From contig JABVXU010000030.1 in assembly GCA_013365365.1 (NCBI GenBank), positions 1 through 64,000 of the forward strand: a DNA stretch of 64,000 nucleotides. Reading direction: 5' to 3'. Position 1 is the stretch's first letter. The number at the start of each line of letters is the position of its first letter. This document shows, in pieces, positions 54,490 to 64,000 of the stretch. The DNA is from Cruorifilaria tuberocauda. Its lineage: Eukaryota; Nematoda; Chromadorea; Rhabditida; Onchocercidae. The notes below the pieces were generated by a model. It worked only from the letters and a program-made list of their open reading frames with translations, was not told the origin of the DNA and ran no database searches. A program made the position numbers and the translations under genes.

Positions 54490-55620
54490 TATCAATCGAT
54501 ATACCTTTAACGAAAAATGAAAATATCGCATAGTTGTAAATTTCTGATTTTTGCATCCTGGAATTTCGATTGTAGATAGCAATGGTACCAGTCTATGCAT
54601 ATACCAGTCTAAATGGTCAGCTGGAAAAACTGAAATTTGGAGTGATGCAATTTAATGTAACTGTATTTGCTCTTAAATGTATCTTCAGATCTAAACCTCA
54701 CTGAATTAAACGTAGCGATGCACTTACTTGACAATTAACTGATTTTCGATCGATCATTTTCCTCAAGTTTAGCATGCAAAAATTGAACTGTGCTTCAAAA
54801 CTCAGAATTTTTTGGTATTTAATTTCACTTGAAAAAATTCATTTCTGTTGTCAGATATGGTTCCTCAGTCTCAGACCATCCAAAATGTTTTGGAGATAAT
54901 CAATTCAAAAAGCAATATTCAAAGAAAAATTTATTCGTGCCTATGGAAAAGCTTATTATTGCAGACACAACGATAAAGATACTGCCTTTAGATATAAATT
55001 GAACTGTGTTCCATAATATGGTTTTATAAATGTATTTCACATGGAAAAATGGAAAATAATAAATTTCTAAATAATTCCAACATTTGTAGTGATATTATCT
55101 CGAGTATAACATTTACAAAAATACGAAAAATTTTATTAAAACTAGCAAAATGAAAGTGCAAATTGTAAATTACATTAATAATTTGTTAGAAGATTGAAAT
55201 TCAAATCAAGGTACGGAAAATCTCTTTGCCAAGGCACTCGATACTCCTCAATCTAATTAAAATATATTCAAAAAAGGGAATTAAAATTGCCGTTCATTTT
55301 ATCACTTCAATAAAAAAGAAATACGGAATTGGTATGAAGTCAAGTTCCAGATAAGTCCCTTCTTAATGCTTTCTCATTCAGATTACAATTCCGTATTGAT
55401 CTTAGAACTCTCTAAGTATGTGCTATTTTCAGTGCACTGTTTTTCATGATTCGGCAAGTCTATATTCCGTTTCCTTTTCGTACGCAATCAATTAATCAAT
55501 GCAAATTTTCCTTCACTAATAAATGAAAGGATGTCAGCTGCATGCTACAGATTTGCTGTTCAAGCGTCAGCCAGCTTATCAAAGAGGATTCAGCCGTTCC
55601 TTCCTTATTGCTGATGGACA
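54490..55620. other. spacer between transthyretin-like copies 1 and 2
   Basis: AT-rich, no open stretch with usable splice sites. Presumably holds the promoter of copy 1 and the 3' flank of copy 2. Confidence 0.5.
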
Positions 55621-57528
55621 TCACTGATGCACACATTCTTGATCTTCATCTTCTAGCTCCACTTCAAGATTCATTTCTCCGAGTTCCATTGTCTTTCGAG
55701 CTACTGCTCCGTTAGATATATAGCGATCTGGGATGCGGATAACCCATTCTCTTTGGCATGGCTGAAAGCAAAGTATCTCTGCTCTACATTTATTAAAAAT
55801 TGATTGTTGCGAAGTAGACACGGATTTTTCTTGCTATGTTTCCACCATTCAGCGGTCTAGAAAGTTTAACCCCTGAATACCCACAGTTTACAATTCAATG
55901 CTTAAGTATATTGTTTGGTATATTGTCTTCTGAAAGGTAGCACTTAGCTCAAGTTTTTTTTCTTGTTTGCATAGATGAGTACACAAATACGCCATAAACA
56001 CGCATATATATACCAAACATCGCGAGTTCTTATTTCTATCTAATTCACTTTCAAGATTTCTGTTCAGCTTATTTACTTACACATGTTTTAAACATCCAAA
56101 ATCAAGTGATGAAATGGAGCACATTTCCAAGCGCGTTATCCACCAGAATATTGGCTAAAAGCTTTTTCTGCTTTTCCAGTGACCATTTGAGAATCAGCGA
56201 TCGCACTATGGCTGAACAATCTTTTTGTCAGTTATTTTCTATCCGATGTAGTCTGCTTCATTCGCTTTCTGTGCCGAAAGTTGACATAGCAGTTCAATAG
56301 CCATAAGCTGCTCCAAAGAAGTTAACTCATTCATGTCAGGATATATTCTCTTGATTTCAATGCGTTCCAATTATCAAAATAAATGTTTCGGTACTGTCTG
56401 ATTTTACTTACGGTCATGAGAAAGCCTCGCGAAGAGATCGATCTCACTTCACTTTGCTAATCAAATTTCACTTGGGCCATCTTTCACTTTTCTATAGAAA
56501 CTATAATCGAGTAATACTAGTAGTGCTAGTAATTAATAGCTCCCACAGTATCGATTTATGATATTTTTCGAGTAATGGGAGAACAATCAGAACTCATTCA
56601 ATTTGTTCATACTCTTATCTTAAGTATTATTTTATTAGGATCATTCCTGTCGATTTCATTTTGTCTCTATTAGTGAAAATCCTCGTGTTGAAAAGCTTTT
56701 ATGTTCTTCAACACGTTCTACTGAATACAAAGTTTTTCCCGTGTATACAATCTTGCAATTTTTCTCGTTTGTTGTTTAACCGCCTCATAAAAAAATTTTT
56801 TTTTCCAAGGTCTGCGCAAACAAATTTTCATATGCATACTGCTTATCTATCACTTATTCTGAAGTTTTCGATCCATTCCAAGCGCCAAATCTCGATATCG
56901 TTAAGGATGAATTCATAAGAATTGTCATTAACCCATGATCCGTTTATTCTTGTGCACATGCACTCATTTCCCTTCACATTACCATAATTTCCTGATGAGC
57001 CTTTTTGAAACCTATTTTAAATATTAATGGTATACCCTTCCGTAATCGTTGCAATCGTGATAAATCCGAACTTCAGGGTCAATCGTCGATAATTCATATG
57101 AATTGCCTTGTAAATCAAATTTGCCACCACTATCTGTATAACAGGAAGCCATTAAGTCATCCGGATTCGGACCTGCAAATAAGAAAGCCTAAGGTGACCT
57201 GATTATTCATCATAGTGATATGTAGCAGCGATATTTATAATCCTGATAATGGAGCTAGGAGAAAAGTCAAAGATGTTTGTCAAAATCTATAAGGATTATA
57301 CTAAATTACTGAAATTCATGCGAAATGATAAAGGTGTGTGATTATCTGAAAAAAAACAAAAGCCTTATTACCATTATCTTTATCGACCAATTTCACCAGG
57401 ATACTGGAAGCTGGCTGAGAGCCACACAGAAGTCGCCCTCTAACGCGTACACTCTGTTCGAGGAATGCACTAGCTGTATGCATCATTCCAATGATAATGT
57501 AAGTGCCCAGGGAGAATACTAACCACAT
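55621..57528 (-). CDS. transthyretin-like secreted protein (copy 2)
   Basis: Second gene of the tandem array. Three exons: 57528-57372, 57172-57036, 55761-55621; 144 residues. Starts at the ATG at 57528 with a signal peptide (MWLVFSLGTYIIIGMMHTAS, cleavage likely after ASA), then VRVRGRLLCGSQP, NPDDLMASCYTDSGGKFDL, STIDPEVRIYHDCNDYG and PCQREWVIRIPDRYISNG, ending ECVHQ. An additional cysteine (ASCYTD) is absent from copies 1 and 3. The second intron is 1.27 kb, far longer than in the other copies. The middle exon is 137 nt in all three copies with identical phases. The signal-peptide exon is fused with what is a separate second exon in copy 1. Confidence 0.93.
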
Positions 57529-58962
57529 TTTTCTGCAAAATTTGAATCATGTTTCTAAAAATTTCAATCTCACAATTTAGTGAATTCCCATTGCTTCTTT
57601 GATGAAATTTGTATAACGGCCTTTTACAATATTATCAATGACTTATTTTGTGTACGCTTGAAAAGGTACTTAAGTAAACCTAACTTCCACCAATGATAAA
57701 AAGCGCTAGATCGATACAGGTTATTTCTGAAAGTTTACACTATTCGGACTTAACGAAAGGTCGGGGAATTTTGTTCAATTTGATCATATCTTGAAAATTT
57801 ATGCGTTTTATAAGGTGAAAAACTGCTAAATAACAACAGTCGACATTAACAAATATTTGATGCACAATAATTCCTTTTTAAGGTGGGAAAAGAGGTATCG
57901 ATTGAGAAGATTCTGTGCTAATATAAATTTTCGACCGAAAAAGCAAAATCTTTAATGATATGTAGAAACATCTACTTCATGGCAATTGAAGACTTCTACC
58001 CTTTGTTTCAAATATAATAGATTAGTTAGGTTGCATGAATTTTATGGATACAAATATTTTTATCCGAGCTTCTAGGAAATCTTGCAATTAGTGAAGAAAA
58101 GGAGGAAAGAAATGAGAACAGTGATAAGTAATAAAGCAACAGATAAAAATGCGATTGCTATCGAATAATAATATTTGACAAAGCCTATTTGATACTTTTA
58201 ATCACATTATCAAGATGAAACATTTAGTAACTAGAGAATGAAAACAACTAGTCTACCTATGCATGCATTAACGAGAAGATTGCACTGGATTGCATCGAGT
58301 TGGATACGGAAGATATAATGAAAAGTGTTGCCGATAGCTGATAAGGATCACATAGTGATCAGGAAGGACAGCTGTCAATGTTACGCAGCCTGTTAGTAGC
58401 TGTTTAGTATGCTTCTGCGCTTATGCTCTTGACGTTCTAAGTTTCTGTTCGCCGGAGTATGTCTATATCATCAGGAGGTAGGATTTCTGAAATGAACAAG
58501 CTGCAGATAGTTGATGATACTATCACATCATTTTCGTTCATTATAATAATTAAGTAGCCAGTGGGGAGTGGAGGTTTAATTAATTAGTGACGAATATTTA
58601 CTTTGGCATGGAGCTACCGCTGTATTGTTGTTGATAGATGAAGAAAAAAAGATTACTAAATCATTTTATTATATATCGCTGCTGACTATAACATTGGTTT
58701 CTGGTGATTTTACTATAGAACAAAAAGCTAACATTTTATTAACATCATACATTGATCTTACAAATTATTCATACTTGACAATTATCAAATGTCTGCAGAA
58801 TGCGATAGGGTGTTAAATGTGACATTTGATAAGAGTAACAGAGAAATGAATTTAACATTTTATGATTAATCTATTTTTCATAAAAATTATTCATTCTCCA
58901 TTTAATGGATAGAGCAGAATTCATAAATTATGAATTTTATTATTGTTGGAATATTATCTTAG
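57529..58962. other. spacer between transthyretin-like copies 2 and 3
   Basis: No exon found. An AATAAA on the minus strand at 58941-58936, about 20 bases past the stop of copy 3, is a plausible polyadenylation signal for that gene. The rest is presumed promoter of copy 2. Confidence 0.5.
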
Positions 58963-59939
58963 TCACAGTAAGCAATCCCGTTTCTCGCCATAGAAGACCA
59001 CTTCAGCATTCATGACACCCATATCCATTATATTATGTGCATCGCCCTCATTACTTACATATTTCATTGGAATTCCCAGTCTCCATTCACGGTCGCACGG
59101 CTAAAGTAAAACAATGTGATGAAAGCAGACAAGACTATAATTCATGTCATACTGAAAATTTATGCAATTAGGTGTATTGCATGAAAGCATTGAAAAGCAA
59201 TCTTGAACTATTTAAGGAAAAAGATTTAAGAATTTTGCATTTCGTTGAAGAACTGCGATTCTAGTTTTGCTGCTTTCTTTTATGAAATGTACTGTTGTTG
59301 TTTAAAGATGGGAAGATGAAAGAGATTAAAGTTTACGATTCCACCGTCGTTACATTTATGACGAATGATAAGTACGGGATCGATTGTACTCCATTCACTT
59401 TCCTTGCCACTTAAAAAAAAGTGTCCCCGTGTGTCTGTCACATTCGTTGCCATTATATCATCAGGATCCAATTCTAAATAATGATTTTACGCAAACTACT
59501 AAAAAATCATGTAGAAATCAGCAATGTGTCATAAAAAGTAATGTTAAATCCTCTTCCAATCTTCCTAAGGTACATTTTTCTCAAAATTAGAGTCATAAAT
59601 TTCTTAGATCTTCTCGAAACCTTGAGAATTTTCGACTTTTAAAACTTTGAATTACTAAAAATGATCTATGGTTTTTCATTGCTTGCATCCTGAAAGATTG
59701 CATAAATTTCCGTAAATATTTTGCTGCTTAAAAGTAGCTTATCGAAATTTGAAATGATTTTAGAAAAAATGTCGTTGGTGAAGCGACGAACTGTCATGAT
59801 CAATAAGAATTATCTGATGATCGGTTAATGGTCTGCCTTCACACAGCAGTATTCCCTGTACTGCTACGCTTTGCAAACGAGATAGTGGAAACAAAGCACT
59901 AGCAATATTAGGTAACAGTACAAACAATATCCATGCCAT
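58963..59939 (-). CDS. transthyretin-like secreted protein (copy 3)
   Basis: Third, most diverged gene of the array. Three exons: 59939-59792, 59473-59337, 59100-58963; 140 residues. Signal peptide MAWILFVLLPNIASA, then VAVQGILLCEGRPL, LDPDDIMATNVTDTRGHFFL, STIDPVLIIRHKCNDGG and PCDREWRLGIPMKYVSN, ending RDCLL. The junction positions and phases equal those of copies 1 and 2, and the middle exon is again 137 nt. The first donor is GTTCGT, weaker than the others. The family cysteines are kept; the usual IYHDC is changed to IRHKC. Confidence 0.92.
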
Positions 59940-60254
59940 ACTGCATCCTTGAATTCATGTATGCATGAGAACTCTACTATCTTTTTTGAGGAATATTTTA
60001 GCGAACCAATTTAGATTCAGTTTGATGCAGTAACTACATCGCCATCGTCTAATTAAAAATTGTTTTCCACTTCTAGATATAGGATTTTGATAGACTGTAT
60101 ACAATTTGTACCATTAGAATATTGAGAAGGAAATCAATGAAAAATTTATAATGTTTTTTGGGATTCATCGAAACATGTATATAATTAGTACAATAATAGA
60201 TTCCTAATTTATATTCATTAAGATTATTATACTGATACTCACAAGTTCTAATTT

Positions 60255-60680
60255 TCACTTCCCATCACTCTCATTTTTTCTTTCATAATAGTTATTAAGT
60301 TCTTCATTTTCGACAGTTGGCAGTTTATTTTGCTTCTGCTTTTGACTGAGTTTCCGTTCGACAAAACTATTCATTTCTGTAATCTCATTTACCAATCACA
60401 TCAAATTTTGCCGTAGTGTATACAAAACACACAGTTGATGAAACAGTTAATATTGGGAACACGCACAAACTGGAGGAATTGCCAATTTAGATGCACTAAC
60501 TGAGATATTAAAGAACATACATACCACATTTATATTTTTTCTCTTGCTTTAAATTTGTTGAGCACTTTCTGTGATAGATAACTGAGTTCTCCAATCAAAT
60601 TCTGCCTTTTTTTTGGCATTTACGCTTTTGAAGTTTTGCCTTTGTCAAAATCTACTGGATATCCTCATCGAACGGGGGCT
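60255..60680 (-). CDS. possible 3' end of an unidentified gene
   Basis: Three short minus-strand exons join in phase: about 60679-60656 (PPFDEDI, donor GTAGAT), 60568-60525 (KCSTNLKQEKKYKC, donor GTATGT) and 60376-60255 (MNSFVERKLSQKQKQNK, later VENEELNNYYERKNESDG, stop TGA). Codons split at both junctions are rebuilt sensibly (CA|A and G|AA). The tail is lysine- and glutamine-rich and probably helical. The frame stays open upstream of 60679 for about 40 codons, so the first exon may be longer. I do not recognise the protein. The start and the upstream exons are missing, and chance pairing of splice sites cannot be excluded. Confidence 0.35.
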
Positions 60681-60699
60681 GAAACTGTGATTTTTGCTT

Positions 60700-63600
60700 T
60701 TTGAGAAATTGTTTTTGAAACGTATTTTTAGAATGAAATCTCCATAACTTGAATGCTTATTTTATAGTGTGGCTATAGTTAAAGTATAACGAAAGTTATG
60801 AGAAGGTTTGCATTGTAAAATGAACGCTTTTGTCGAATGGGAGTTCAGGAAATAAAAGAAAAAAATAAGCGAAAATGAAGAACCTGATAAATGGAAAGAG
60901 AAATAGAACAATAAAAATAGCATTAAAGAATGATAATACGGTATCAAAAAATTATGCAACAATGAAAATGAGCATAAGATTATTTGATAATCTAGTCATT
61001 TAGTTCCTGATCTAAGCATATTTCGAGACTCCTAGCAAGGACCAAAAAATTGTAGTGAAGGATGAAAAACGAATGGATTAAAGTTTCAAAAAAGGTTGTA
61101 TATAGAGGATTCAACTCAATAAAATCATAGATTCGCCATCAGCTAACGAAGCTGGTAAGAGTGAAGATGCAATCTTAGAAATAATGAACGAACAAGAAAA
61201 CGACGAACAAGCAATGAAGCCGCCAGGTGGTGTTGCGAAAAGAAATTTTTCTTGAAACTGATTTATGAAAGAAAGCATTAAGATTTCAAGCATTGCAAAA
61301 CATTTTTCATCTCCGAATTGTGTTGTTGCTGAAATCTACACTGTCGAAATATTTTCGTTTTGCAATTTTTACTGAAACAAATATTAGAATTAGCATTGAA
61401 TTATAACAATAATTTCAGGCAAAAAGATTAAGGAGCTTTTTTGTTTTTATCAAATAATTTAAGAAATATATATATCGATATAATGTCCTAATACATCTTT
61501 ATGAATACATATATATAATAGGTATGTGTATATGTATATAATTTATATAGTATTCTAATACATTTCTATTTTATCATTAGATCTGCATCGCTTATCTCAT
61601 TTCTTTGTATTGTACAATCCTTTTTGTATTGATTAATTGATAAAAAACGACAAACTGTTTTCTGAGCGTCATTAATTCTTTAGGAACCGGCAGGAAATAT
61701 TGCTTTGATGTCTTTCCATGAGACCATAGCTCATTTAATAAATAATTTTTTCCAACAAGAAATCAGTGATTTCAATACTAACAAATTCTTCAAATACTGT
61801 AATTGATAAGACCATCTTCATTATTGCTACATTATGGATTTGTCACAAAGTTCATCCTGTTTATTCTTTGTCCCGGATTTAATAAGTATTAGCACCTACA
61901 CTCGGAATAGCGAAAATATATAATAGCTTTCTCAAAACTAAAATCTTTTCAGCTTCAAATTAAGGACGAAAACGACAACCTGTTGATAAATTTCTTAGAA
62001 GAAAAGGTTCACATTTAATTAGTAAGATATCTTCGACAATCTTGCCATTAATTTTTTTGATTCTTTTCGAATTTCCTTTATCAGATGTACATTTTCAATT
62101 TCATTTGCCTGTAATGAACCACTGCTAGCATTGACTATAATAATTATCCATTTTGATCAAAATATATCGCTTAATTTACATAAACCAGTTTTATTTATTT
62201 TTCTTCCTATTAGTAATAAAATCATTCTCAGTTATTCCATATGAGCAATTTATTAAACCCGAACTCTTTATTACTATATTCATAAAGTTGTCGGTACTTG
62301 CACCACCACATCTCGCAGTATTGAGATTCTACTATCTTTGCAACACTTTCATCCTTTGTATTTCAAAGAGCTACAAAATGAAAAAGAACATGAAAATTTT
62401 TAACAAATAAGAAAAATGAGTTGTATCTAAAAATCACGAGTCTACCAATTGCTTTGAGAATGGATAAAAATAAATTTTGATGAACACTGAGAAAATAATT
62501 CTCTCGTAGCGCAAAGAAAATGCAATTAATTAAACCGCTGCAAAACTATTTGTTCAGTCTTAAACTTGGACGAATTTGGGTAGATTTTTTGTTGATCAAA
62601 AATTATTTTATATAAAATATTAAATTTCACAATTTTTCGTCAATTCAATTTTCTTCTTTCAATATAATGATAATATAAAAGTGACTGAATGTCTAATTAT
62701 CATCAAGAATATCATTGAAAACATCTGTTGCGTCATGTGCTTTACATCGTCAAGCCATAAATAATATCAGTGATGTTAGATCAAAAATATCCCTTAAATA
62801 TCGTGCCTAAGCTTTTATGTTTTTAATCAGATATCTTTTTTGTTGATTTTAATGAAATTTCTAACAGAATACTTGTGGGATATCATGATAGTATCTAATT
62901 TAAACAAAATCAATGAGATCATTCGCTGTAATATCTTGACGATTATTGGATAATTATGTTAAAATCCTATACACTGCCAACATATTCGTTCAAATTTATC
63001 CCTTGAAGATGCTTTCATGTTTTTTTTGTAAGTACCAGATGATGGGCAGTGCTTCAACAATATTTAGGAAGAGTACAGATGAAAATGAGTGATGCTTTGA
63101 GAAAAGTAAGACTGAACCATCCATTTATCACTGAAGTGGATTCATTCATTACAGAAAGCAATGATCCTGAATTTTGAAATGCCTTGAAAACTAAACACTT
63201 CCTCGCCAATCTTGAAATCTCCGTTGTAAATTAGAAACAAAAGATTATTTCTAAAGTTTTACTGTTTTCATAATATCGTCCTTAATAAATTAAAAACAAG
63301 AAAGTTAATACATGCTAATTACGATCACTGTGTTCATTTCCTTCCACTAAGAGGTTGCCTTCAGGACTCAAGGGATGCAACGATACAATAGTGCGTGACA
63401 GTCGCATCACGATTCGGTTTCAAATTCATCCAAAAGTCTGCAAATTGTAATATTTTGATGATAACATAAAAATAGCTTAAACTCGAAAAAATTTAATTCC
63501 AACCCTATGTAAAGTCATATTTTATCAGGCATGAAGAATGTCCCACGTTTTTTTATGAACTTACAATGTTACTCCAGAACGGAGGCTTTTGCCCTTCCTC

Positions 63601-63902
63601 CTTTCTTTACGATTTCAGTGACAAAACTTGTAAACAATAAGCATACATTATCTTACAATATTAAATCCAGAACAAGGGTTTTATCATACTTCCTTTCCTC
63701 GCTTTTTTAGCGACAGAACTATGACTGAAAACTAAACAATTCATCGGAAGAAAATTTCGCTAATGTAAACATGACGACATAATATGCAGTGATTTCTTCA
63801 ATACTTTTTAACTTTCATTTTCATTTGCGGTAATTCAGAATGATAGTTGTAATTACCAACTAAATCCTTTATATATCAATGAATAAATATACTTAATGAT
63901 TA
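60700..63902. other. right-hand region without a supported gene
   Basis: Strongly AT-rich, with TA-rich runs around 61460-61560. A 46-codon plus-strand stretch at 61111-61251 (ends TGA; includes NEAGKSEDAILEIMNEQEND) has coding-like composition and an ATAG acceptor in front, but it overlaps an equally long open stretch on the other strand. I did not call it a gene. Nothing else stands out. Confidence 0.45.
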
Positions 63903-63934
63903 TAGAATATATATATTTATACATATATATTCTA
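63903..63934. repeat. AT-rich hairpin
   Basis: The 12-base arm TAGAATATATAT is matched by an exact inverted copy after an 8-base loop. Composition is TA-dinucleotide, so it may have arisen by simple-repeat slippage. Confidence 0.7.
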
Positions 63935-64000
63935 TTTATTTAAAAAAATTTTTTTTTTTTGCAAAAAAAGGACCCTTCAGGCATTAATTTTTTTTATCAG

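Noticed and set aside
61111..61251. plus-strand coding-like stretch (NEAGKSEDAILEIMNEQEND)
   Set aside because: Overlaps an open stretch of similar length on the opposite strand, has no ATG and no partner exon, and no known family was recognised.

Overview
The window looks like nuclear chromosomal DNA of a parasitic roundworm, most likely a filarial or other spirurid (clade III) nematode. The DNA is AT-rich. Genes are cut into many small exons by mostly 50-400 base introns with nematode-type acceptors (TTTCAG, TTTTAG). The proteins are animal proteins whose closest relatives, judged from memory, are the Caenorhabditis elegans versions. There is no bacterial, viral or plasmid signature. Every gene here is multi-exon, so I assembled models by hand from splice sites, reading-frame phase and family conservation. 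Exon edges are firm where phase and conservation agree and are flagged where they do not.

Layout. 1-242: a possible fragment of a gene running in from the left. 2456-7543 (minus): an ETS transcription factor of the ERG/FLI/FEV type (ets-5-like) with a very large second intron. 9557-14652 (minus): hormone-sensitive lipase (hosl-1), 19 exons, about 889 residues. 16382-28764 (plus): the autophagy lipid-transfer protein ATG2 (atg-2), 47 exons, about 2160 residues, head to head with the lipase. 28765-31812: gene-free. 31813-40979 (minus): liprin-alpha (syd-2), 33 exons, about 1265 residues, including a 16-nt microexon. 40980-49569: an 8.6 kb stretch with no gene I can support, containing a perfect 36-bp palindrome. 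49570-51974 (minus): the GRB2-type adaptor sem-5, 6 exons, 222 residues. 53448-59939 (minus): a tandem array of three secreted transthyretin-like genes. 60255-60680 (minus): a weaker, unidentified 3-exon gene end. The last 3 kb shows nothing firm.

Functional themes. The lipase and ATG2 both act on lipid stores and share one 1.7 kb upstream region. syd-2 and sem-5 are neuronal and signalling scaffolds. The transthyretin-like trio is an expansion typical of nematode secretomes. The C. elegans orthologs of all five conserved genes are, to my recollection, X-linked, so the block may be an old piece of the nematode X element. I did not find a new enzymatic or defence system. The most notable observations are splicing features: GC-AG introns, an alternative microexon, and two introns whose retention would keep the frame open.
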